Source: Candidatus Zixiibacteriota bacterium (GTDB lineage: Bacteria; Zixibacteria; MSB-5A5; UBA10806; 4484-95). Taken from it: a stretch of DNA of 43,254 bases. The translations under genes and the position numbers were made by a program. Each line of letters starts with the position of its first letter. Within the stretch, counting starts at the first letter, position 1. Shown here piece after piece: positions 16,146-23,643 of the stretch. A model generated the notes under the pieces. The model worked only from the letters and a program-made list of their open reading frames with translations. It ran no database searches and was not told the origin of the DNA. The stretch spans positions 1 through 43,254 of the forward strand of contig JAAEQD010000313.1 of assembly GCA_024231855.1 (NCBI GenBank), read 5' to 3'.

Positions 16146-17984
16146 TTAGGGAGAAGCTATTTCCTTGACGATTGCATGGCAGGTGCTGAATTTACCGAAA
16201 GATGGCATCAAGTACAATCCGGCTACGGATTTTTTGATCTTATCGATGAGTTCCATCGAGATCAAAGCGCCTTCAGCAGCTGACTTGTCGCCGGCTTTTC
16301 TCATCCTGCCCCGAATATATTCAGGCACTTCGATACCGGGTACCTCATGATGCATAAACTCGGCATGCTTATAGCTGACTAACGGCAGAATTCCTAGCAT
16401 TATGGGTCGGGAATATTTGGCGACACGATCGAGGAACGAATTAATAGTATCCAGGTCATACATGGGCTGCGTGAAAATATATTGTCCGCCGGCGGCGATT
16501 TTGCATCCTAGGCGATCCATTTCGAGTTTGATATCCGGGGCTGTCGGATTGGCAGCCATACCAATTGAGAAACTGGTGGGCTTGCCTATCGAGTTGCCGG
16601 AAAAATCGAAGCCGGAATTTAACTTGCTTATAATACTCACCAGGCCAATCGAATCCACGTCATAAACAGCCGTAGCATGCGGATAGTCGCCCACTGATGG
16701 CGGATCACCGGTAAGAGCCAGGATATCCCTTATACCGACCGCGTTAGCTCCCAGAAGGTCAGATTGAAGTCCCATCAGGTTTCGGTCGCGGGTGGTGAAA
16801 TGCAGTACAATATCGATATCGACATTCTGTTTAATCAGATAGGCCAGGGCCAGGCATGACATACGAACGCGGGCCATAGGCGAATCCGCGATATTAATGG
16901 CATCGGCGCCAGCCTCTTTAAGTTGCCCGGCAACCTTAATCAACTTTTTCGGATTAGTCCCCTTGGGCGGATCGAGTTCGACCGAAATGACGAATTTGTT
17001 GGACAGCTTTTCAAGAAACGGTGATACTGATTCCAGAGCTGGTTTAACCTCTATTGGCTTAGTTTCAATCAGAGTGTGAGTAGGCTGCTCTTTACGGATT
17101 GGGTGAACATCTTTTAAAACCTTTGAGACTGCTTTTATATGTTCCGGGGTTGTGCCACAACATCCGCCAATAATGGTCACGCCCGCATCGGCGAACTTTC
17201 TGGAGTATCCGCCAAAATAGTCCGGTGACGAGAAATAGACGAAACGGCCGCCATACAAACGGGGCATTCCGGCGTTGGGTTGGGCCGACATATAGCCTGT
17301 GCCCAATTCGTTTAATTGTTCGATAACTTCAAGCATTTTCTGCGGTCCGACAGAACAGTTGGCGCCGATAACATCTACCCCGAGGGGAGCCAGTCGGGCT
17401 ATTACCTCCTCGGGCGAATGTCCCAACAAGGTTTTGCACTCCGCCGTATAAGTCATATGTGCCACGATTGGGAGATCCGATACTTTCTTAATAGCTGTTA
17501 CGATCAGTTCCATCTCCACCAGGTTCGACATCGTTTCCGGCATAAAGAGATCTACCCCGCCTTCCAATAACGATTCGATTTGCTCCTGGTAAATTTCGGC
17601 GGCCATTTTATGTTCGATTTTTCCGTATGGTTGAAGATGTTTGCCCAGGGGACCGATCGAGCCGGCGATTAAGGTATCTTGACCGCATATATCGCGGGCC
17701 TCACGGGCTATTTTAGCGGCCTTAATATTTAGCTCCCGGACCTTGTCCGCCAATCCCGAACCAGTCAGGCGGATCATATTAGCCCCAAATGTGTTGGTTT
17801 CGATTATCTCCGCCCCGGCATCGATATATTCTCGATGTACTTCGGATATCAAATCCGGCTGTGACAGATTCAACTCATCGAAACAATGTTCATAGGAAAT
17901 ACCCTTCTGGTTGAGGTATGTCCCCATGGCCCCGTCGCAAATAATGAGACCGGCTTTCAGTCTTTCCCGGAATGAATCAACCAT
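16146..17984 (-). CDS. Homocysteine S-methyltransferase / methylenetetrahydrofolate reductase fusion
   Basis: A 612-residue bifunctional protein. Residues 1-300 are a homocysteine-binding TIM barrel: LIICDGAMGTYL, IIETNTFGAN, then zinc cysteines in GANCSVGP and GGCCGTTPEH. Residues about 325-605 are a MetF-type reductase: FVISVELDPPKGTNP, ALTGDPPSVGDYP and IFTQPMYDLDT. The domain order matches Bacillus YitJ-like proteins. The first domain moves a methyl group to homocysteine; the second makes 5-methyl-THF from 5,10-methylene-THF. No cobalamin domain is present, so the methyl donor of the first half is open. The URO-D-like and fRMsr genes lie downstream on the same strand, but a hairpin terminator separates them. 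Confidence 0.95.
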   Translation of the reverse strand: MVDSFRERLKAGLIICDGAMGTYLNQKGISYEHCFDELNLSQPDLISEVHREYIDAGAEIIETNTFGANMIRLTGSGLADKVRELNIKAAKIAREARDICGQDTLIAGSIGPLGKHLQPYGKIEHKMAAEIYQEQIESLLEGGVDLFMPETMSNLVEMELIVTAIKKVSDLPIVAHMTYTAECKTLLGHSPEEVIARLAPLGVDVIGANCSVGPQKMLEVIEQLNELGTGYMSAQPNAGMPRLYGGRFVYFSSPDYFGGYSRKFADAGVTIIGGCCGTTPEHIKAVSKVLKDVHPIRKEQPTHTLIETKPIEVKPALESVSPFLEKLSNKFVISVELDPPKGTNPKKLIKVAGQLKEAGADAINIADSPMARVRMSCLALAYLIKQNVDIDIVLHFTTRDRNLMGLQSDLLGANAVGIRDILALTGDPPSVGDYPHATAVYDVDSIGLVSIISKLNSGFDFSGNSIGKPTSFSIGMAANPTAPDIKLEMDRLGCKIAAGGQYIFTQPMYDLDTINSFLDRVAKYSRPIMLGILPLVSYKHAEFMHHEVPGIEVPEYIRGRMRKAGDKSAAEGALISMELIDKIKKSVAGLYLMPSFGKFSTCHAIVKEIASP

Positions 17985-18105
17985 AATTTATTATCATATA
18001 CAAATAGATCAATTCAGTCAATCATTAATTTATTTTTTCGATGTAACCAATGAGAAAATTATTTATAATCAAATTACGATCTATTTAATTGTTACGGGAT
18101 GAGAT

Positions 18106-18567
18106 TTAATCGGAGAGGACTTTGTTAAGTTTCCCGTAAAATGTATTCGGCGTATGATCGATATCGGGAAAACTGCCGGATGTCATCGTTACTCGCCAAT
18201 TCAGAGCCGATTCGGCGACTTCATGCAAGAAATACTTAATACTTTCATCGAGCCTCTCTTTGACAATAGATACCCCTTCTTTGTTAGTTTCAACTAATAA
18301 GATACAAATATTGCCATTATTGAATCCGGATATAATATCTGTCTGCCGGATAGAATCTCGGATATGCCGTTTTAACTTTCGATATATTTCGATGTTCGGA
18401 TTGCTCGATTTATTTTCGCCGGCAGCATGCAGGTTTTTAGTATCTATACTGACAAAGGAAAGAAAATTAAGATACCTCTGTGCTCTAAGCAACTCCTGAT
18501 TGGCCCGAGATAAGAAATTATCGCGTTGGCTGTATATTTTATCTAAAGGTTTCAGTTCCTGACTCAT
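18106..18567 (-). CDS. Small cytoplasmic protein resembling a degenerate GGDEF domain
   Basis: A 153-residue protein with no signal or membrane segment. After a basic helical start (residues 1-30), RYLNFLSFVSIDTKNL, LKRHIRDSIRQTDIISGF, ICILLVETNKEGVSIVKERL and WRVTMTSGSFPD follow the beta-alpha order of diguanylate cyclase domains. The GGDEF signature position reads NNGNI, and the substrate and metal Asp/Glu are missing. It should therefore be inactive as a cyclase and could at most bind or sense. The match is by pattern only. It stands between two signalling or metabolic genes without tight linkage. Confidence 0.65.
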   Translation of the reverse strand: MSQELKPLDKIYSQRDNFLSRANQELLRAQRYLNFLSFVSIDTKNLHAAGENKSSNPNIEIYRKLKRHIRDSIRQTDIISGFNNGNICILLVETNKEGVSIVKERLDESIKYFLHEVAESALNWRVTMTSGSFPDIDHTPNTFYGKLNKVLSD

Positions 18568-18817
18568 TACAATTCTCGGTTTTAATTTACATACGGCCGA
18601 TTCACTTAGAAATCAGCCTTAACTACTATTGTCTAGATTATCTTGCAAAAATGATGCCATATTCTTTTTATTTAGATTTCGATCGCCGCCCCTGCTAAAT
18701 TTATCTAATCTTTTTATTCGTAACAAGTTATCCAGTGTATTGTCTAATGGTAACACGCGATTGCATATTTCCTTGATCTTATAATATGCGCAAACCATTT
18801 CACATTATATGCACATA
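18568..18817. other. 250-bp AT-rich gap with no identified feature
   Basis: I see no open frame, hairpin or promoter that can be supported here. It is downstream of the NtrC-like gene (18818) and upstream of the GGDEF-like gene (18567), so it probably contains the promoter of the latter. Confidence 0.3.
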
Positions 18818-20215
18818 TTAATCAATTATTTTATAATCCTTTATTTTATAAAGTAATGATCTATAGCTTATATCCAGTAGTATTGCCGCTTTTCGTCTAT
18901 TCCAATTTGTTTTTACCAGAACCCTGCTGATTAAGTTCTTTTCCACTTCGCTGACAATCCTGCCCACTTTAGCTTTGAGGTTGTAATCGCCATCCTCGTA
19001 ATCGATTGGCAACATCGCTTCACTTTTAGAGGGCGCCGGGATCGGCCCTTTTAGCGATTCGTAAATTATATTTTCATCTCCCCTGACAACAATCTGCTTG
19101 ATGAGATTTTCTAATTGCCTGACATTTCCCGGCCAGGAATACGCGCACACATGCTTCATCGTTTCCGACCGGATGCTCTTATTTTCCTTATCATAAAGCA
19201 GAGAATACTTTTGCAGGAAATGTTCGACCAGAAGCGGAATGTCATCTTTTCTTTCCCTCAGATGCGGCAAGTTAATCGTAATTTCATTAAGACGGTAGTA
19301 GAGATCGTTTCGCATCTGTTTTTCATCAATAGCTTCCTCGAGGTTTCTGTTGGTGGCGCAGACAATTCTGACATCGACATGAATATTTTTAATCCCCCCG
19401 ACCCTGACAAATTCCTGCTGCTCCAGGACCTGAAGAAGCTTGGTTTGCAATTCGATCGGCATATCACCTATTTCATCGAGGAACATGGTTCCCTTGTTGG
19501 CCACCTCGAATCGTCCCGGCTTGGTCTTGTTGGCGCCGGTAAACGCGCCGCGTTCATAACCGAACAATTCCGCCTCGAGCAGTTCTCTGGGAATGGCCGC
19601 GCAATTAACCTTCACAAACGGTTCTTTATTGCGAGGCGAAAGCTTGTGAATCATTCGGGCGATAATTTCTTTGCCCGTTCCGGATTCACCTCTTATCAAA
19701 ACGGTCAATTCGCTGGGCGCTATTTGTTCGACAACGTTTTTAACCTTGAGCATCGGCTCAGTATCGCCGATTAAGACCTCGTGCTGGCTCTCCCGAATTT
19801 TCTTTTTCAGATCGGTTATTTCTTCTTTAAGCCTTTTCTTTTCGAGAACCGTTCGAATGTGAATTTCGAGTTCTTTGACATCAAATGGTTTGGGGATAAA
19901 CTCCGCGGCGCCCTTTTTAATCGATTCGACGATATTTTGGGTATCGCCATGGCCCGAGAGCATCATAACATCCAGAGATGAATCAACCTTTTTAATTTTC
20001 TCCAGGACTTCCAGACCCGATTGCCCGGGCATTTTTATATCCAGAAGGATGAGGTCAGGCTTTGATTCGGTCGTCTTTTTTGATAAAGATGAAATGGCCT
20101 CCTGCCCATCGCGGGCCGAGTCAATATCATACTGCTTGCCGAGGCCTTCAGAGATTATCCAGGGGACCTTTGGATCATCATCGATTATCAATATTTTCAC
20201 TTTTTCATTATCCAT
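18818..20215 (-). CDS. Sigma-54-dependent response regulator, last gene of the carboxypeptidase/kinase cluster
   Basis: A 465-residue NtrC-type regulator. The receiver has Asp12-Asp13-Asp14, phospho-acceptor Asp59 in LILLDIKMP and Lys in IPKPF. The AAA+ domain has Walker A GESGTGKE, canonical GAFTGA, Walker [10 protein letters not shown] and the R-finger region [12 protein letters not shown]. The C-terminal Fis helix-turn-helix reads [20 protein letters not shown]. It starts 8 bp inside the preceding hybrid kinase gene, so translation is coupled and the two are a likely cognate pair. It should activate sigma-54 promoters of unknown genes. It shares the domain plan of the regulator at 4824-6224, but with a canonical GAFTGA. 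Confidence 0.94.
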   Translation of the reverse strand: MDNEKVKILIIDDDPKVPWIISEGLGKQYDIDSARDGQEAISSLSKKTTESKPDLILLDIKMPGQSGLEVLEKIKKVDSSLDVMMLSGHGDTQNIVESIKKGAAEFIPKPFDVKELEIHIRTVLEKKRLKEEITDLKKKIRESQHEVLIGDTEPMLKVKNVVEQIAPSELTVLIRGESGTGKEIIARMIHKLSPRNKEPFVKVNCAAIPRELLEAELFGYERGAFTGANKTKPGRFEVANKGTMFLDEIGDMPIELQTKLLQVLEQQEFVRVGGIKNIHVDVRIVCATNRNLEEAIDEKQMRNDLYYRLNEITINLPHLRERKDDIPLLVEHFLQKYSLLYDKENKSIRSETMKHVCAYSWPGNVRQLENLIKQIVVRGDENIIYESLKGPIPAPSKSEAMLPIDYEDGDYNLKAKVGRIVSEVEKNLISRVLVKTNWNRRKAAILLDISYRSLLYKIKDYKIID

Positions 20216-22304
20216 GCGTATTCACCGGTAGGTCTATATTAAATGTTGTTCCTTTTCCAACTTCGCTTTCGACATCCAACCGACCATTATGGGCTTCAAT
20301 AACCCTCTCGACAATCGCCAGACCCAAACCGGTGCCGGCTTCCTTGGTTGTGTAGTAACGATCGAATATTCGGGTAATCTTATCTTGCGGAATGCCTGAA
20401 CCGTCATCGGAAATAGCGATTCTGACGAATGGCTCATCTGATTGCTGTATGCCTATTTTAACTTTCAAGCTGCCGTTTTCCTCCATGCTTTCAGTCGAAT
20501 TCAACATTATGTTCAGTACGGCCTCGAATATCTCTCTACTGTTCACCAAAATCTGAGGAACATCCTCATCCTGGTCAATAGTGAGATTGATTTTTTTCTT
20601 CTCAAAATCTCGCTCAAGAAGGTTTGATGCCTTTTCCACTATAGTTTTTAAATCTTCCCTGGTAGTATTATATTTATTGGGATTGGCGAAGTTGACCATC
20701 TCCATAACCAAATCATGAAGACGGTTCATTTCTTTTTCAGAACTGGCAAAGAAATTCGCGGCTTCTTTACCCTTGATCTTATCCCTGTATATCTGGACAC
20801 TGCCCTTGAGATTAGTCAATGGCTTTTTAAGATCATGGCAGATTTCCGAAATCATTCGCCCCATAGTTACCATTTTCATGCCGCTTAAGATCGCCTTTTG
20901 ACGTTCATATACCGAAGCGGCCTGGGAGGCCACGACGGCGGCCAGGTTTTTGCCCGAAGCATCAAACTCATTATTTGCCAGTATTACCATCAAACTATTT
21001 GTTGATTTGTGAACTTGAACCGGTATGATTTCAATTGCAAACTCAATACCGGGCCAATTGTCTGCAAACCATTTCATCAATTCATCGTTTATATGATTTA
21101 TATCGACATCAGACTCTAAACCTATAACTTCTTTATTCATTTTCAGTTCGCTGGGAGGAAACATTTCCTTTGGGCAATTTTCCGAGCCATGCAGAAATTC
21201 GAGCCGGAAGCCTTTTTTTCTTTCCTCATATGAATACCAGATAATCGCTTCAATGTGAATAAGTTTGCGCAGTTCATTAAAGATAATTTCGCCAACCTGG
21301 TCCGGGTTGTCGATAATGGATATGTTTCTAGCTATTTCAAAAAGGACGGTCAATTCATTTATTTTTTCGCCCTTGTCGGCAAAAATATTTGCCCGATCTA
21401 TCGCTATCGCGGCCTGGGCGGCGAATGTTGACAGCACTTTCAAATCTTCTTTATTGAAAGCCGTGCCTGTCATTTTATTATTGAGGTTGATTACTCCCAG
21501 AACATTGCCTTTGTATTTCAACGGTACGGATATTAGCGATTTCGACTCATAATGTTGACGGTTTATTCGTGAGAATCGATGGTCTTCCTCGATATTTTCC
21601 ACGATCAGTGGTTTCCCGGTTTCGGCGACATAACCTGAAATCGAACTGCCAAGCTTCAATCTGGTTTTCTCGAGAATTTCCTTGGATAAACCACAGGCCG
21701 CCCCGATATATAACTCTTTCTCGTCAGGATTAAGAATCATAACCGAACCTATCTTGGCGCCGATAACATCAATAGCCAAAGATAGAATCTGACTCAGGGC
21801 TTCCGTCAGATCGATTGTTGTCGCCAGGATTGTCCCGGCGCTATACAGAGCGTCGATCTCGGCCAGTTTTTTTTCTAATACGGCATTAGTTTCTTTTAGT
21901 TCTTTAAGCAAGCTCTCTTTTTCCAGCGCGATTTGTCTTTTTTCAAGCGATCTGATCGTTGACATTTTAAGCTCTTCGAATTCGAGAGGTTTGGTCAGAT
22001 AGCTGAAAGCGCCCTGATCAACGGCATCTTTGGCCGATTGAAGAGAGGCGTAGCCGGTCATCAGGATTACTTCAAGGTGAGGATCGCTGGCCCGGGCTAG
22101 ATTTAGCAGTTCTAAACCATCCAGACCGGGCATTTTAATATCGGTTATAACCAGGTCATAATTATTATTTTTAAGGCTGTCAGCCGCTATCTTTGAATCG
22201 GTATATATGTTTACGGAATAGCCTTCAATTTCAAGCAAAGTCTTGAGGCTTTCGCACATTCGTTCTTCATCATCAACCAGTAGTATTTTTGCTTTGTTCT
22301 TCAT
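20208..22304 (-). CDS. Hybrid histidine kinase: receiver-GAF-GAF-like-HisKA-HATPase
   Basis: A 698-residue cytoplasmic kinase without membrane segments. Residues 1-120 are an N-terminal receiver (Asp11/Asp12, phospho-acceptor Asp55 in VITDIKMPG, Lys in LTKPLE). A coiled coil (about 125-150) leads to a GAF domain (about 155-300: GSSISGYVAETGKPLIVENI) and a second GAF-like region (315-465). HisKA follows with the H-box ISEICHDLKKPLTNLKG. HATPase_c has NIMLNSTESM (N-box), DDGSGIP (G1) and GTGLGLAIV (G2). An input receiver suggests it is phosphorylated by another kinase, plausibly the product of 22273-23643, whose gene overlaps it by 32 bp. It likely relays to the regulator at 18818-20215. The ATG follows GAGAGAAAAG. 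Confidence 0.93.
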   Translation of the reverse strand: MKNKAKILLVDDEERMCESLKTLLEIEGYSVNIYTDSKIAADSLKNNNYDLVITDIKMPGLDGLELLNLARASDPHLEVILMTGYASLQSAKDAVDQGAFSYLTKPLEFEELKMSTIRSLEKRQIALEKESLLKELKETNAVLEKKLAEIDALYSAGTILATTIDLTEALSQILSLAIDVIGAKIGSVMILNPDEKELYIGAACGLSKEILEKTRLKLGSSISGYVAETGKPLIVENIEEDHRFSRINRQHYESKSLISVPLKYKGNVLGVINLNNKMTGTAFNKEDLKVLSTFAAQAAIAIDRANIFADKGEKINELTVLFEIARNISIIDNPDQVGEIIFNELRKLIHIEAIIWYSYEERKKGFRLEFLHGSENCPKEMFPPSELKMNKEVIGLESDVDINHINDELMKWFADNWPGIEFAIEIIPVQVHKSTNSLMVILANNEFDASGKNLAAVVASQAASVYERQKAILSGMKMVTMGRMISEICHDLKKPLTNLKGSVQIYRDKIKGKEAANFFASSEKEMNRLHDLVMEMVNFANPNKYNTTREDLKTIVEKASNLLERDFEKKKINLTIDQDEDVPQILVNSREIFEAVLNIMLNSTESMEENGSLKVKIGIQQSDEPFVRIAISDDGSGIPQDKITRIFDRYYTTKEAGTGLGLAIVERVIEAHNGRLDVESEVGKGTTFNIDLPVNTHG

Positions 22305-23643
22305 CTTTTCTCTCGATCGGCAATGTTATCGTAAATTTAGCTCCACCGCGTTTATTATTGGAAACGGTAATCGTACCCTGATGCCATTGAATTATGCCAT
22401 AACAAACAGACAATCCCAGCCCGGTGCCTTCCTTTTCCTTGGTAGTAAAAAACGGCTCGAAAACTTTGGCCAGGTTTTTTGGCTCGATACCGGGACCCGA
22501 ATCACTTATATCAATTATAATATCGGTTTTATTGGCGCGAGCTATAATTTCTATATCACCACCATTGGGCATAAAATCCTTGGCATTCATTATTAAATTA
22601 AGAAAAACCTGTTTGAGTTTCTCAGATGAGCCTTGAAGTTTCGGTATGTTCTTTTTTATATCGATAAATATATTAATATTCGCCGTCGAAAGCTGATGTG
22701 AAAGCAAAGCCACCGATTCGGCGATTACGACATTAATATCCAACTCGGCTACCTGTTGCTGATGGTGGCGGTAAAAAGCCAGGAGTTGTCTGACGATTCG
22801 GGCGATTCGGTCTACTTCTTCCTTAAGTATCTTTATATAATTTTCGTATACATCATCGGGGACCTTGCGGATTGCCAGGATTTGCAGGTAGTTGCTTATA
22901 ATCCCCAGTGGATTGTTAACTTCATGCGCTATCGAGGCCGATAGCTTTCCCAGAGCGGCCATCTTCTCTGTTTCGACCAGCAGTTTTTGAGTATTTTGAA
23001 GTTTCTCATTTATTTCGCGTTCTCTTTCATAAAGCTGCGCGTTTTCAAGGGCAACAGAAAGTTGATTCATTAAAAGCGACAGGAACTCTAGATCATTTTC
23101 ATAGTAGTTTGCTTTCGATATCTTGCCGGGTAAAAACAGTATCCCGAGTAGCCTGTCTTTCATGAGAAGCGGCGCCGCCAGCTTGATATCCAGAAATCTC
23201 GAAAGCTCATTAATATTCGTATCATCATCAATATGGCTCAATAATTCAAGGGATGTTAATGGCTTACCTTTTAGCAGGAATGCTTTGACGAGATCGCTAT
23301 CATAGGCGATTTTTATTCCATTCAAACCTTCATTATCGATACCTTTCGCGTGAGGCGCGGATAGATATTCAGATTTGTTGTCGACTAAGTATATTACCGC
23401 TCCCTCAACACCCATTTGGCCCAGGCATGTCAACAAAATAGCGTCGATCAATGACTCGGTATCCAACATAGATGACAGGTGACGGGAGATTTCAAAAACG
23501 GTATAATGATCGAATATTTTCCGCCGAAGTCTGCGATTGGCATCACTTAGACGGCTAATTTGATTAGCCAGGCTATTATTCCCGCCGGCCGACCTATTTG
23601 GGTTACTATCAGGAAACGGAGTTATTGACTCACGATCATTCAT
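22273..23643 (-). CDS. GAF-domain sensor histidine kinase
   Basis: A 456-residue cytoplasmic kinase. I prefer the ATG at 23643 (MNDRESITPFPDS), which overlaps the preceding stop as ATGAATGA, over an in-frame GTG at 23670. A short coiled coil (about 22-45) is followed by a GAF domain (about 50-205), a signalling helix (YEREREINEKLQNTQKLL), HisKA with AHEVNNPLGIISNYLQ, and HATPase_c with NLIMNAKDFM (N), DSGPGIE (G1), FEPFFTTKEKEGTGLGLSV (F and G2). The 3' end overlaps the next kinase gene by 32 bp. It lies in one transcription unit with a secreted M14 carboxypeptidase (upstream), a hybrid kinase and an NtrC-type regulator. The ligand sensed by the GAF domain cannot be told. Confidence 0.93.
   Translation of the reverse strand: MNDRESITPFPDSNPNRSAGGNNSLANQISRLSDANRRLRRKIFDHYTVFEISRHLSSMLDTESLIDAILLTCLGQMGVEGAVIYLVDNKSEYLSAPHAKGIDNEGLNGIKIAYDSDLVKAFLLKGKPLTSLELLSHIDDDTNINELSRFLDIKLAAPLLMKDRLLGILFLPGKISKANYYENDLEFLSLLMNQLSVALENAQLYEREREINEKLQNTQKLLVETEKMAALGKLSASIAHEVNNPLGIISNYLQILAIRKVPDDVYENYIKILKEEVDRIARIVRQLLAFYRHHQQQVAELDINVVIAESVALLSHQLSTANINIFIDIKKNIPKLQGSSEKLKQVFLNLIMNAKDFMPNGGDIEIIARANKTDIIIDISDSGPGIEPKNLAKVFEPFFTTKEKEGTGLGLSVCYGIIQWHQGTITVSNNKRGGAKFTITLPIERKDEEQSKNTTG

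Noticed and set aside
19115..19774. A 219-codon plus-strand frame
   Set aside because: It is antisense to the AAA+ domain of the NtrC-type regulator, whose motifs are complete.
20208..22304. The possibility that the hybrid kinase is two genes fused by error
   Set aside because: The receiver, coiled coil, GAF, HisKA and HATPase parts run in one uninterrupted frame with natural linkers.
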